DNA from: Micropterix aruncella
Lineage: Eukaryota > Arthropoda > Insecta > Lepidoptera > Micropterigidae
Assembly: GCA_944548615.1 (NCBI GenBank)
Contig: OX155967.1
Span: 18,856,067 to 18,920,066, forward strand
DNA: 64,000 nucleotides
Direction of reading: 5' to 3'
The notes beneath the pieces are model-generated. The model was not told the DNA's origin and ran no database searches. It was given only the letters and a program-made list of their open reading frames with translations. Made by a program: the position numbers and the translations under genes. Positions 1 through 10,222 of the stretch are shown one piece after another; position 1 is the first letter of the stretch, and each line of letters begins with the position of its first letter.

Positions 1-315
1 TTTTACTTTATAAAAACTATTCATTTGAGAATTTATTATATTATAATTGAAAAGCCAAATCGACTATATTAGACGACGCGCGAAGCCGAAATCGTCATTT
101 GTAATTCTCCACTGCCAACGGTCGGACGTATTCCCTTGTCGCCGCGGTATACCTATACATCTTTATGTATATATTATCGAAAGCGCGCGGGCGCGTGGCA
201 TTGCAAAAAATATCTAAATTTTTAGTCGCGTCAACTCGGAAGGGAGCCTTAACGCGTGCACGAGTCGAAGAACGTGCATGACGCTTCTTACGGGAAAACA
301 ATATTGCTCCTAGCT
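1..315. other. Unassigned intergenic or intronic DNA
   Basis: No gene or repeat recognised. A minus-strand open stretch (95-301) is rich in basic residues but shows no motif and probably arises by chance. The direct repeat described next begins at its right edge. Confidence 0.4.
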
Positions 316-640
316 AATCAAGACCCTAGGAAGAGGAGACATTTGTCAACACTACAACAGTAGCGATAATATAGTTATCTTTCAAAGAATGTATGTATTG
401 TCATTTGCGCAAGGGTCTATTATATTGAAGAAAGCCGGCAGGCGGCATCCTTAATGGCGTTTCGTAGCACCATTGATTTTACACTATAAAATCAATGGTA
501 GCACTTTAAATGGACAATCGCGAAGCGCACGTCGAATTAAAACTAACACGAAACGGTACCGTAAATTGCTCCACGATAAATCGGAGATAAAGCGCGTACT
601 TTGAAATTACACCGAAGGCATTTATTACCATTACATTTAT
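316..640. repeat. Repeat D, copy 1 (about 0.3 kb)
   Basis: This segment matches 1985-2290 in direct orientation over most of its length. Shared words include ggacaatcgcgaagcgcacg, aattaaaactaacac and cggagataaagcgc. The two copies differ by point changes and by a small hairpin insertion present only here (464-504). No protein is visible; class unknown. Confidence 0.7.
464..504. mobile_element. 27-nt hairpin with 7-bp target duplication
   Basis: Positions 471-497 form a perfect hairpin: an 11-bp arm (cattgatttta) and its complement around a 5-nt loop. It is flanked on both sides by gtagcac (464-470 and 498-504). The sister copy at 1985-2290 lacks the hairpin and the second flank at the same place, so it acts as an empty site. 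This looks like an extremely short terminal-inverted-repeat insertion. A replication-slippage hairpin is the alternative. Confidence 0.55.
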
Positions 641-1316
641 TACATTTATACTAGGGCATTTATGGCGCGAAACAACAGTCGATAATATAATATTATATTC
701 AAAACTGGTGCATGCGTCCGAAGCGCTTGCGGTGAGGGCCGTAAGATTGTCACTCAGGCCAAAATTAACGTTTTTGGTTTTACATTTTTCTTTCTAAATC
801 CTAATCTATTCTATATCTTTGGTTCTAATTTCTAAACAAGTAAATATATTATTAGTAATAAATAATAAATTAATCATTTAAAAAAAAACACTAAATACAC
901 GCTTTTGGGCTATGATACGATATTCACATACACACGGCTATGATACGATATTCCATCATGGAATGCCAGTGCCTATCTTCCGGCTTCATCATCAGACATT
1001 GAAACCTAATCGTGGTCAAAGTTCATTCCAAGACTTTTCTAACAAGTCCAAACACAGCTATGATACGATGTTCCATCATGAAGTTCCAGTTCATATCTTC
1101 TGACTCCGATCATCAGATCAGTTCGACAGTACCATATTATTGTATTGTCATCAGAACTACATACAGCTGCCAATTTTCATGACGCTACGATCCTTGGAAG
1201 ATGGCTAAATTAGTTACCTTAGATTCCATTACATAGTTACATACAGGTCGACCTAATAAAAGCGTGTTCAAAATACGACTTCCTTTACTTTTAGTACGGT
1301 TTTAATACACTATTTT
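641..1316. other. AT-rich DNA with a diverged short tandem duplication
   Basis: No gene seen. Two diverged direct units share ctatgatacgat, ttccatcatg and catcatcaga (about 929-1050 and 1055-1120). The pattern may be a degraded interspersed repeat. Confidence 0.4.
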
Positions 1317-1615
1317 TAATGCGGTTTTTTAATGAAACATTTGAGGTTTATGTATTTATCCATGTCGAAACATTTATATTTCCGGAATGTACTCAATCAG
1401 ATCTTTCATTTGACTTTAAACACGATATATTTATGCTATTTTTTTGTCATTTGGACATTTAGACATCTACTTAATATTTGACACTCAGGATGACATAGCG
1501 ATTCTAACAATACCACACACTTCTAAATCGCTTTAAGCGTTTAGAAGATATGGTGCAATAAAGAAACGTAAAAATACATAAATGAAACATTAATACATTA
1601 CACTCCTTTTTTTTC
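1317..1615 (-). repeat. Repeat B, copy 1
   Basis: Interspersed non-coding repeat with at least six copies here (also 10619, 15049, 31586, 52605 and 63352). Read on its own strand it runs from cattacactcc (reverse-complemented) through a segment resembling aaacgcttgaaccgattt, then caaatgaaaggtctgattga, to ggataaatacataaacca. Fragment lengths vary, as expected of truncated retroposed copies. Class not determined. Confidence 0.7.
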
Positions 1616-1984
1616 ATAAAAATAGGAACGTTTTTTGTGTAATCTGCCCAGAAAGGGATACACTGTAACGACATCTGTTTTGTTGGTTAACAATATTAAG
1701 ATCGAGAGTATTCAAAGCGGTGTGTGTTGATTGCCGTCTTGTTGCCGGGCGGGTAAAATATTTTACTTCACACAGCATAGTTTTAAGCTGTCCGCGTGGG
1801 GTGTAGACTAGGCGGGTGCGAGACCGGCGGTGGAAACTCGGCGTACACACCCAGCGGGGTGCAAACCGAGCTGCCCCCGATATAAATACTAAGGTCTCGA
1901 TCGAAGAAACTAAAGGAATGTAAATAAGACTGGCCTTGAATTAACGGTTCTTCCGATAAAAACGATATTGTTATCCCCAGTGAA
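1616..1984. other. Unassigned, locally GC-rich
   Basis: A GC-rich patch (about 1730-1880) is followed by atataaata at about 1880, which has a TATA-box look. No coding exon or repeat partner was recognised, so promoter function is speculation. Confidence 0.3.
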
Positions 1985-2290
1985 CACTCTAGGAAGACGA
2001 GACGGAAATTAACACTACGACAAAGGATATAATTTTGAATATGGTTATCTTTCTAGAAGATCGGATGTACAGCAAAGAATTTATGTGGTGTAATTTGCGC
2101 AGGGGTCTATTCCATCGAAGAAAGCCCGACAGCCTTAATGGCCTTCCGCGGCTCTTGAAATGGACAATCGCGAAGCGCACGTCGAATTAAAACTAACACC
2201 AAACGGTACTATAAATTGCTTCATGATCAATCGGAGATAAAGCGCTTACTTGGAAATTACACCGAAGGTATTTATTGCGCTCGCCTTAGT
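1985..2290. repeat. Repeat D, copy 2
   Basis: Direct-repeat partner of 316-640, lacking the 27-nt hairpin. It serves as the unoccupied site for that insertion. Confidence 0.7.
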
Positions 2291-3289
2291 AAAATATATC
2301 TCCGCCCTCCGGAATAGTTAGATGCTAGTGCAAGCTTTGACTGGTGTATCAGAAGAGAAGCTAGCTTACGCTAAGTCCATTGCTTTGCTTTATCGTGTCC
2401 GGTCTGATTAGTTAGAGGGCGTGGAATTTTGGGAACGGCAGACGGTGAGGAGAGTTCGCGAACTTTACCAACCGCCTGCCCGGATCTACGATTATTCCGA
2501 GCCGGCTCAAAAACTTGACATTGGCGCCCTCCCTTCCAATTAAATTAGTTAAATAAATTAAATGAAATTAAAATCCCCTCCAATTAAATTAAATGTGACC
2601 CTTAAATAAGAACCCTTAAATGAATTTTCACCTATTTACTAAAAACTTTTCCTTATGTGTGGATATTAATATAGCATACATCCAACCTGTAAAGTCACCA
2701 CATAAGCCAGACTCAGTCTCAGCCAGTTTTGCTATCCAATTTTGCTATAGCTTTTGCACGTGGGGGGTTTACTTTACGTGTAATAATCTTTTACTACATC
2801 AACTAATAGTTATAGTGAAATGTTTAAAAGAGTAATCCAACGTGAATTACTCGCACAACTATAACTGATTTTCCGACACATTCATTTGACACGCTCATTC
2901 GAACACAGGGCTTTTGTAATTCATAGCACTTATCCACCCGTGTGTCTGCACTTTAATCCAAAGCGGAAACCGCTATTCCCCGAGGGTAGGAAGATGATCC
3001 GATAGCGCGACGGCAATATATAGCCAACCGGCAGTAGTCCTGCGGCGTGGAGGTCTTTGAACCTCAGCACCGGGAAGCTGGGAGTCCCCTCACCTCGGTC
3101 AGTTACGTGTGCACGAGTACACGAACCGGCCCCTTAACGAGAGGTAAACGGGATTTGCGGGGCTCATTTCAATATAATTACAGGGCCTGTACCCTGGGGC
3201 ACGAGTTACGAAGTGTGATAAGAGTAGATTCAAACGACACAACGTTGCTTAGTGTGCAAAACCTGATATTTAACATATTACTTTCCCGG
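2291..3289. other. Unassigned; possible LTR-edge motif at about 2515
   Basis: No gene seen. Around 2513-2530 the sequence cttgacattggcgccc resembles an LTR end (..ACA) followed by a TGGCGCC primer-binding site, as in Gypsy-type retrotransposons. No downstream gag or pol was found, so this may be a truncated relic or coincidence. A GC-richer stretch at 3000-3290 has no recognised partner. Confidence 0.3.
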
Positions 3290-3403
3290 CCCGCCAAACG
3301 ACTACGAGGGAAAGTATTGTGAACGCGCAAAATTTATTTTCAAGATTAGGACGGAATTGTGAACTTAATGTCGAGGTGGAAGTGTATCTGTCTGTATCTG
3401 TTT
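3290..3403 (+). repeat. Repeat C, 5' part fragment
   Basis: It shares the phrase attgtgaacgcgca with 16,940-17,047 and resembles the start of the copy at 31,995. It is truncated by the LINE tail that follows. Confidence 0.5.
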
Positions 3404-4228
3404 ATTATTTATTTTATTATTATTATTATTATTTATTAGTTTCAAATATTATTTAAGAGCATTACAGACGAATCCAATTCGCCCTTGAATATTAAAGCTA
3501 GAGTGTAAGTCTAAAAATAAATGACTTACATAACTAAATTAATGCTAACATTGAACAACAAAAAAAACGTAAAATATAAAACTAAATAAAAGATAGATTA
3601 TGATAAACATGAGATAGCAGGGAGTTGCCTTTTTAGTTGCCAAGGGGTATACAAAAGATGTCTATTTCTGTGGGTAAAGAATTAAGAAGAGCTATAACCC
3701 TTCCCACTGGCCTGTCTACAAAAATATTTGTACGATGGTAGGGCACATTAAACAATGCATGCGATCTCCTCGCTGTGTATTTTACCGGTACGTACAATTC
3801 AAACTTACATAGTATCTCTGGCAAATAAATAGTTCCTTGAATTAATTTATATACAAATATAATTAGGGAAATATATCGAAGCGTTTCAAGAGTGTTGTAT
3901 CCTACTATTCCTAGCACAAAATCGGACGCAAATAAGTATGGATAAATATTGTGTTTTCTGTAATAAATACATCTTAAAATTTTTCTTTGAATACGCTCTA
4001 CCATCTGAATGTATTTGTTTTCACTTGTACACCAGATGACCGAGTTATATTCAAGTATGCTACGGACTAAACAATTATATAGTAGAAACATTACATGAAT
4101 ATTATTAAACTGTTTGCATATGCGAATAACAAAACCGACTATTTTGCTAGCACGATTGCAAATATTTGTAATGTGTGCACGGAAGTTCAACTGCGTATCA
4201 AATGTAATTCCCAGGTCCCTCACCTCGG
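3404..4228 (-). mobile_element. LINE-alpha, 5'-truncated copy 1
   Basis: A non-LTR retrotransposon fragment on the minus strand. It holds the C-terminal end of a reverse-transcriptase ORF, then a 3' UTR, ending in a (TAA)n tail (seen as att repeats at about 3404-3440). The 3' UTR matches 12,420-12,480 (shared cgcccttgaatattaaa). Truncation at the 5' side with a simple-repeat tail is the usual outcome of target-primed reverse transcription. Confidence 0.8.
3633..4223 (-). pseudogene. Non-LTR reverse transcriptase, C-terminal fragment
   Basis: 196 codons without a stop, starting MRDLGITFDTQLNF and containing LYNCLVRSILEYNSVIWC and VERIQRKILRCIYY. These are the region just downstream of the RT fingers/palm in Jockey-like LINE ORF2 proteins (the 'LGv.fD..L.f..Hi' and 'LvrS.LEY.s.vW' motifs). 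The catalytic YxDD region, endonuclease and ORF1 are absent. This is not a functional enzyme; the first Met is internal to the original protein. Confidence 0.85.
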
Positions 4229-4230
4229 TT

Positions 4231-4640
4231 GACCTTTTTTAAAATTGACCCGTGTGAGTGTATTCCCGTTTGAGTGTGTATGTGTATTCCTCCACGATAG
4301 AGCCCAAACGCTTAATCCGATTGAGCTGAAATTTGGCATGCAGGAATCATTTGGTCATGGCAAGAGTTGAAAAGGTTGTGGTTGAAATCGGTCCAGCAGG
4401 TTGAGCCCTAGTCATAACTATTCTCAAAAATCTTACAGACTTAAAAAAATAATTGTTTGTGGTATGGCCTGGCTGTACAATCATTTGGTAATGGCATGAG
4501 TTTAAAAAGTCATGTAGCTATTCATATATTTCAATCTCTAAATATTGGACTTAGAGATTTGAAATTACTTGGTACACGCTTTGTTCGAATATCTTATATA
4601 CAAGATACACTAATAATATTTAAATTCAGCCATATATTTT
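4231..4640 (+). repeat. Repeat C, copy
   Basis: Interspersed repeat shared with 18,440, 31,995 and 38,690. Common words are tgtattcctccacgat, gagctgaaatttggcatgca, catttggtcatggcaagag and tattggacttagagac. Non-coding; class unknown. Confidence 0.7.
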
Positions 4641-4664
4641 TATCAAAAAATAACCTTATCTGTT

Positions 4665-5152
4665 GGGGCCATCCACATATTACGCAATCACGTTTTTGGG
4701 ATTTTCGGATCCCCCCCCCTCCCCCATGTCAACAGACGTAATCAGCAGCCTGAACCCCCCCCCCCCCCCCCAAGATTACTTATTCAACCAAATTTCAGGG
4801 CTTTTAAAAATGTACTTTATTAATTAAAAATAATTACAAAATCTCAAACACTTTAGTTTATTTTACAAATCCCAATCTTCAGACCGCAGCGCTTCCAGGA
4901 ACAGGCCCGGGCGACTTTAGTATTTACGCACATTGCGCGTGCGGGGGGTGGGGTAGCTTCGGCGTCGCACTGCGGTATTTCCGTGCAGGTTTAGACCAAA
5001 AAAAATGCGATGCGGTGACCAAAGTTGATTACGTAATCAGGGCGGGCACCCCACCCTACCCCACCCTCCCCCCTCCCACGTAATAAAGCGTACGCCTCAG
5101 CTTAAACCCTCCCCCCTCCCCCTCAGTGATTACGTAATGTGTGGATGGCCCC
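4665..5152. mobile_element. 488-bp element with 27-bp terminal inverted repeats
   Basis: The ends are inverted repeats: ggggccatccacatattacg at the left (4665) and its near-complement closing at 5152. The interior has long C runs (4709-4773 and 5045-5125) and an AT-rich centre; there is no transposase, so it is a non-autonomous DNA transposon. No clear target duplication is visible. The interior (about 4700-4925) recurs at 44,705-44,975 without the ends. Superfamily not assigned. Confidence 0.65.
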
Positions 5153-6510
5153 TTTGCAGAGCCAATAAATATTTTGTTGCTAACAACACATGGATGCCCG
5201 AATCTCATGATAGATCACATGCCTATTTCGTCGTACGGCCATAGAGCATCGAATTTACGGCGTAAATTGTATAGCATCCGATGTAAAATGGTTTTTCAAC
5301 TTATTTATTTATAATTTCGAAAACGCGTTCTTCAAATATCGTAAGTACACAAAGAAACCCTTTTTTTTAGTGAAATCCATTCCGCCGGTAGAATTTCCTC
5401 TGAGCGTTGCCTGGAGTGAAAGGATGTTTAAAATATTTTAAGTACGAATGATTATCTATTGCTATTATTATTATTCTTTTGTTATTATTATTATCAGCAA
5501 AAAAATATTTGATTGTAAATATATTGTGTACATACATATATAATATATATTTTAAAACTACTTTAAATCTAATCTCTAATCTCTAGTAAGAACCTTTTAA
5601 AGTCAGCTCGCAATCTTAAATCTAAAAAGTTCTAAAATCACACATCTAGGCACAGGCGTAAGCCTAGTTAGATGTGTGACGTGCAGCATAGGATTGAGGT
5701 GAATCAACTTGTCGCTTTATTTCACTAGAAAGTAATTGTTTTTCCTATGTTACCTTAGAAAATATATGTAATATTGAAATAAATAAATAAATCAACATTC
5801 CTAATAAAATATCCACGCCATAGAGAGTACCAATTTGATAAAAACGAAATTCCAAATCATACAACATTCCTTACAAAGTAAGTACTTGTCGGTATTTGTT
5901 GATTATTAAATTATGGGGACCTACTTTATATATTTTATTTTTATTTATTTCCTGTTTCATTTTTCGATAAACTTGCAGCATTTTATACTTAATAGTAAAA
6001 CATATTACGCAAATCTAAGGCCTATGAAAAGTTTTCACTAATTAATCTAGACATCTTGTCGCAAGAAGAAAATATGAAAAAAATACAGTTCTTACGTACG
6101 AGGATAAATTCCGAGGAAAGGGACAGAGAAGCCACATTATAAATTTAATAGCTATATTTCAATATTTACATGAAACAAATTGCTTAACCCGTTGAGTATG
6201 AGTCAACCAAATCTGGTCGCGAAACAATTATCCGTTGAGTACGAGTCGACCAAATCTGCAGTCGCGCGTTTTTTCACTTCTTTGACGTTCTCATATTTTT
6301 TATTCATAATTATCTAATTGTTTTACAAAATGATATTTCAATATTCTATATTCGAAATTTCAATGCAATCATTGTGCAGTTGTTCTTTTTATGATTGGTG
6401 TAGTAGTTTCGTAGTTATAGTACTTTAAGGTCGATGTCGCCGAAAATCCTGCAAAAGAGACAGATGCATCCATGAAAATACCCATTTACTCCAAGGGTTA
6501 AATAAACACA
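5153..6510. other. Unassigned AT-rich DNA
   Basis: No coding signal. It contains the hairpin at 5638-5681, a polyadenylation-like aaataaataaataaa run near 5777, and a short direct duplication near 6190-6260 (ccgttgagta plus gagtc.accaaatctg, twice). Confidence 0.4.
5638..5681. repeat. Short inverted repeat (hairpin)
   Basis: The left arm tcacacatctaggc pairs with the right arm gcctagttagatgtgtga (one small bulge) around a loop of about 10 nt. It could be a LINE 3'-UTR hairpin, because a poly(A)-signal-like run follows within about 130 bp, or the relic of a small inverted-repeat element. Confidence 0.55.
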
Positions 6511-6785
6511 ATGGGCTCAATTGCGTTTCTTTTTGAATTAAAATCGTGTCAACGAGACCGGGCAAATACGCTAGAGCGGAACGTGAAATTAACGGTTGTC
6601 ACTTTTTCGCAATAAAACTACCCGCCAAAGTTAAAGCAGCTGAACCTAACACCGCACGAAATGTGTTCAAATGTATTCGGACGAGTATAAGTTCGACATG
6701 TAGTTTTACTGACGATCGTTTGTTTTATATTCCGCTCTAACGTGTTGCTCTATCTCGTTCGCTTGAACTAATTTCAGTTTTAGTT
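6511..6785 (+). repeat. Repeat E, copy 1
   Basis: Direct repeat of 7480-7740 (shared: cggttgtcactttttcgca, attcggacgagtataagttc, tgctctatctcgttcgcttg). Inside it tagagcggaa (about 6573) and ttccgctcta (about 6739) are inverted, so a small TIR element of about 165 bp may form the core. Non-coding. Confidence 0.65.
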
Positions 6786-7479
6786 TGCAAAGAAATGCAA
6801 TCGGGCCCGATATATACATAATAAATAATTTAGAGACCGCAATAAGAACTCAGCAAAAAATCTGCACGCAGCAATCTCGATCTATACATTTCGACGTCCC
6901 TCGAATGCAGACCACTTTTGGGCAGAGGTATAGCCTTCAGGATAATTTATATGCTAGACGAAGTTTTAAAAATGTATGTGCCTAAGTCTTCTTTAAGCCA
7001 AAATTAATATTCCTAGACAGTTTCCAACATTAAATGTTATCCTTGATAATTTTATTATTTTCGTTGTCATTTTTTATTACTATTACTTAAACATTAATTT
7101 TAGATACTATTGTTAATATTATTTGACATTTTATTTTATTTCATTTAACACGATTATTTAGGTATTTTCTGTATTTTATTTTAAATATTTCCTATTGTGG
7201 TCATTAGCTAGTGATTATTAGTTTTTATTTTATTTAGCACGATTAATTACATTCTGTATTTTATTTTAAACATTTTCTATTGTGATCATTAGTTAGTGAT
7301 TATTAGTTATAATTTGTATTGGTGCCGGTAATACATATTTCATTTTTCTTCTTCTTCAAATTGCCGAATATATGTGAATAAAAAACTAGAGAGCTCACTG
7401 CATTGGAACAAGTCCTGGCACTTAGGCACATACATGCTAATGCTCATATCGGCCGTGTTCAATTTTTATTTTTAAGCTA
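6786..7479. other. Unassigned AT-rich spacer between the E copies
   Basis: It contains an internal near-duplication (about 7130-7230 versus 7230-7310; both have tattttattttaaa and agtgattattagtt). No gene recognised. Confidence 0.4.
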
Positions 7480-7740
7480 ATAATGGGCTCGATTGCGTTT
7501 CTTCGTGAACTAAAATCTAGAGCGGAATGTGAAATGAACGGTTGTCACTTTTTCGCATTAAAACTACCCACCAAAGCTAAACATCGGAATCTAACACCGC
7601 ATGAAATGTGTTCAAATTAATTCGGACGAGTATAAGTTCGACAGGTAGTTTTACCGACGATCGCTTTTCATATTCCGATCTAACGTATTGCTCTATCTCG
7701 TTCGCTTGAACTAATTTAAGTTTTAGATAAATTAGGCCCA
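7480..7740 (+). repeat. Repeat E, copy 2
   Basis: Partner of 6511-6785, slightly shorter and more diverged at its 5' side. The minus-strand open frame across it (7577-7888) has no protein-family look. Confidence 0.65.
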
Positions 7741-7904
7741 ATATAAATAATTGTTTATTATAAATAAGATAAAAAAGCAGATCCGAGCAGAAACCGAGCA
7801 GATCAAGAGCATTCTCACCATACGTCAAGGGCGTGACAGATCGAATAAGTAAGATGCTAAACAAATTCGATATAAAAACGATCTTCAAACCGACCCAAAA
7901 TATA

Positions 7905-8440
7905 GTAAACTAAAGTAAAAGTAAAAGGTATTTATTTCCAATACAACCATACAATTGTGTAGGAATGACAGTAATTAATCTTAAACTAGTTACTCAATTT
8001 AGACAAGAGATGATATACAATATATAGCTTTAAACTTACCAATTTACAAAAACATAGACTATATGATAACAGTTTACAACAAAACAATTAACGGTAAATA
8101 ATATGTATTAGATTAAATGGGTAGATACGATGCTATGTATTTTCAAAATATTTTAAGAAGTCGTTATGGGCATACATGTTGATTTTAAGCAGATAGACTC
8201 GGATGGATCTCTTGAAAATATCGATGTTTTTAATTTCTTTTAATCTTTCGGGCAATTTATTGAAAAGTTTGAGGCCTAAGTATCGACTAGTCGCCTGGAA
8301 CTTGGCAGTACGTGCTACGAACGGTTGGAGATACAGGGTTTTATTCCTGGTGTCATGCCGATGTACTTCCTCGTGGGATATGGCCGAGCTCTTATTGCAA
8401 TAGAATTCGCAAAGAGCTTCTTGAGCAAAAATCGCATATA
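7905..8440 (-). mobile_element. LINE-beta, 5'-truncated copy 1
   Basis: Minus-strand LINE 3' end with a (TTTAC)n tail on the left. Positions 7913-8353 are almost identical to 61,759-62,206, so both insertions are young. Copy 1 reaches further 5' than copy 2. It abuts the Penelope-like fragment at about 8440. Confidence 0.8.
8133..8438 (-). pseudogene. Non-LTR RT C-terminal tail (LINE-beta)
   Basis: The minus strand reads about 100 codons ending at 8133, with HEEVHRHDTRNKTLYLQP, SRYLGLKLFNKLPERLK and IFKRSIRVYLLK. This is the familiar end of Jockey/RTE-type ORF2 proteins (HxxxTRxxxx, then G.kLfN.LP, then FK..ik.yL). There is no catalytic region. The frame breaks near 8438, where the element is truncated. 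Confidence 0.75.
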
Positions 8441-8830
8441 GCTCTATTTTTGAGGCCTGTCAAGGATGTAATACCAGTGCAAACACCGGGTGTGTATAAA
8501 GTCGATTAGTCTATAGCAACTCGATTGATAGAACACTTTAAATCTGTTAAAAACGTTCAGCGAGAAAAATCGGTGATCTGCGATTGCATAGCGGAAGTAA
8601 CCACTGGGTGCAGTTTTAATATCCAATTTGGCAATCCAAAGAACAATTCTACTTTCCTCGCATGATCCGGGAAGCCATTGAAATAAGAAGAACCCCGAAC
8701 TTCAATAGAGACGACGGTTACAAACGCTCTTCTACGTGGAACCCTCTTCTTAAAATGTTCACACAGCCAAAAGCCGAACGCAAGGACGTAAGACAGGATA
8801 CAGTGAGTGTTGCATGCGCGACGGATTTTC
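8440..8830 (+). pseudogene. Penelope-like element, GIY-YIG domain relic
   Basis: The plus strand encodes RPVKDVIPVQTPGVY, then ATRLIEHFKSVKN and QREKSVICD, then EQFYFPRMIREAIEI and NFNRDDGYKRSSTWNP. These follow, in order, the C-terminal GIY-YIG endonuclease region of Penelope-like retroelements. A stop (8507-8509) and an apparent deletion remove the Cys-rich and YxGQT core. A frameshift separates the ATRLIEH part from the FPRMIREAIEI part. It is clearly dead. The upstream RT was displaced by the LINE-beta insertion. Confidence 0.8.
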
Positions 8831-8939
8831 GAAATTCGCGCGCGTCGAGCCCGCCCCCCACCAACGTTATTATTTACGCAGTGGCGGCAGCGGTATGCGG
8901 CCTACCCGCGGAACAACGGATTGACAGCTCGTTCAGTCT

Positions 8940-9040
8940 ACCCTAGACAACGGCGGCTGCATCGTTGCCGAAACGTCGGGTGCTACAAAACTCACGCAGT
9001 AAATTCGTTTCTTATCTTATTTATAATGTCAAACAACCGA
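8940..9040 (+). repeat. Penelope-like 3' motif (cgaaacgtcggg), copy 1
   Basis: Just downstream of the GIY-YIG relic: acaacggcggctgcatcgtt, gccgaaacgtcgggtgctac, then aaattcgtttcttat. Related copies lie at 11,336-11,420 and as an inverted pair at 58,212-58,385. Penelope-like elements commonly carry hammerhead-ribozyme motifs in this region. The GAAA-CGTC part is present, but an intact CUGANGA core is not. Confidence 0.55.
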
Positions 9041-9550
9041 AATAGTCTCCGATTTCATAATTGTTTATTGATATAAATATTAGTGATATGCTTTGTAAAT
9101 GAGTTGTTAAATTAATTAAATAAATAAATAGTCATTATAATATTTTACAATATTTAAAAGATGAAGAAATACTAATCAATCCAGAAGATTGTACATCGCG
9201 TTTATGACTTTCTCGAAGCAAGTATTTGTTGATAAATTAAATATATCCAATATCTATAGCAAATTTAGATAGTAGAAGTTTTTAGAATAATTGGCATACC
9301 ATTGAAGTAATTTTGAAAACGAATTCACAGTAGCATAAAATAAGTATCTTCGAAGCGCTGCCACCTATCGGTAATCTTGGTAACCACATTCAAATGAGCC
9401 AAGACGCTCCTCGAGAGAAAGTACGATACGCTTCGTCGAAAGGTACTCGTTGGTTCTTACTTAGTTTATAGATGGCGTTGCAGTGCAATTATTATACAAA
9501 GTGAACAGCAGCTATTTCAAATTAGTAGATTTGTAGGCGGTGTGTAGTAA
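9041..9550. other. Unassigned AT-rich DNA
   Basis: No gene recognised. A GC-richer patch at 9355-9480 has no partner in the window. Confidence 0.35.
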
Positions 9551-10222
9551 AGTTTTTTTATTATTTATGATATGTCGATTTACAACATTACAATTGCCTA
9601 TAGAGCATACAATATTTTATGCTAAGTACAACAACATCTAGAACCATACCACATGTTAGAATAATAAGGAAAAAATGTTTTACAGACAAGTAGGTACATC
9701 GTGTTATATTTTATATGGAGAGTGCATACTGTGCATAGCAACATTTGCGTAACAACAAGATGACAACATTTAGAGATTTTCGACAGTGCTTAACAGCAAC
9801 TTGACAACGTTTAGAACTTTATAGAAAAGCATAACAAAAAATATATATTACCAGTACCACTACTATTCAAATAATGATCATTTAAATCTAATCACCAAAA
9901 TACAACTAAAAATAAACAACAAAAATAATCAGGAAAGTAAAAAAATCAGAAATAAGTCAAAATAATTTTAAAATACTACATAAATTTGGCAAAAAAATGA
10001 CCAAAAATGACAATATTACTTGAAACTAACTAAGTCTTAAAGCGAATAAAAAACACTTTTTAATAAACATCTGTAGCAGCTTTTTGAAAAAGTTTTCCAT
10101 CAGAATTATTTTTAAACATACCGGTAGTCTATTGAAATAATGTGTCCTGGAAAATTTTGTATCTTGCCTTGCTGAGTTTAGTTTTGCACATGGTAAAACA
10201 AATTTAAATTTAGTTTTGGTAT
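9551..10222 (-). mobile_element. LINE-gamma, 5'-truncated
   Basis: Minus-strand LINE 3' end: an RT C-terminal tail (10,026-10,220) followed by about 470 bp of 3' UTR ending near 9551. The terminal 3' UTR words (gctctataggcaattgtaat in sense) recur at 43,094-43,172 on the plus strand. Confidence 0.65.
10026..10220 (-). pseudogene. Non-LTR RT C-terminal tail (LINE-gamma)
   Basis: About 64 codons: KFVLPCAKLNSARQDTKFS, RTHYFNRLPVCLK, FFKKLLQMFIKKC, then a stop. The spaced P...K.s...yFNrLP...FfkkLk pattern is the very end of a LINE ORF2. There is no start codon because the 5' part was never copied. Confidence 0.65.

Noticed and set aside
7577..7888. 103-codon minus-strand frame
   Set aside because: It spans repeat E and its flank, has no motif, and its partner copy is not open in the same frame.
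8312..8509. Reading 8312-8440 on the plus strand as part of the Penelope-like ORF
   Set aside because: That part is antisense to LINE-beta, whose C-terminal motifs fit better. The Penelope signal starts at about 8440.
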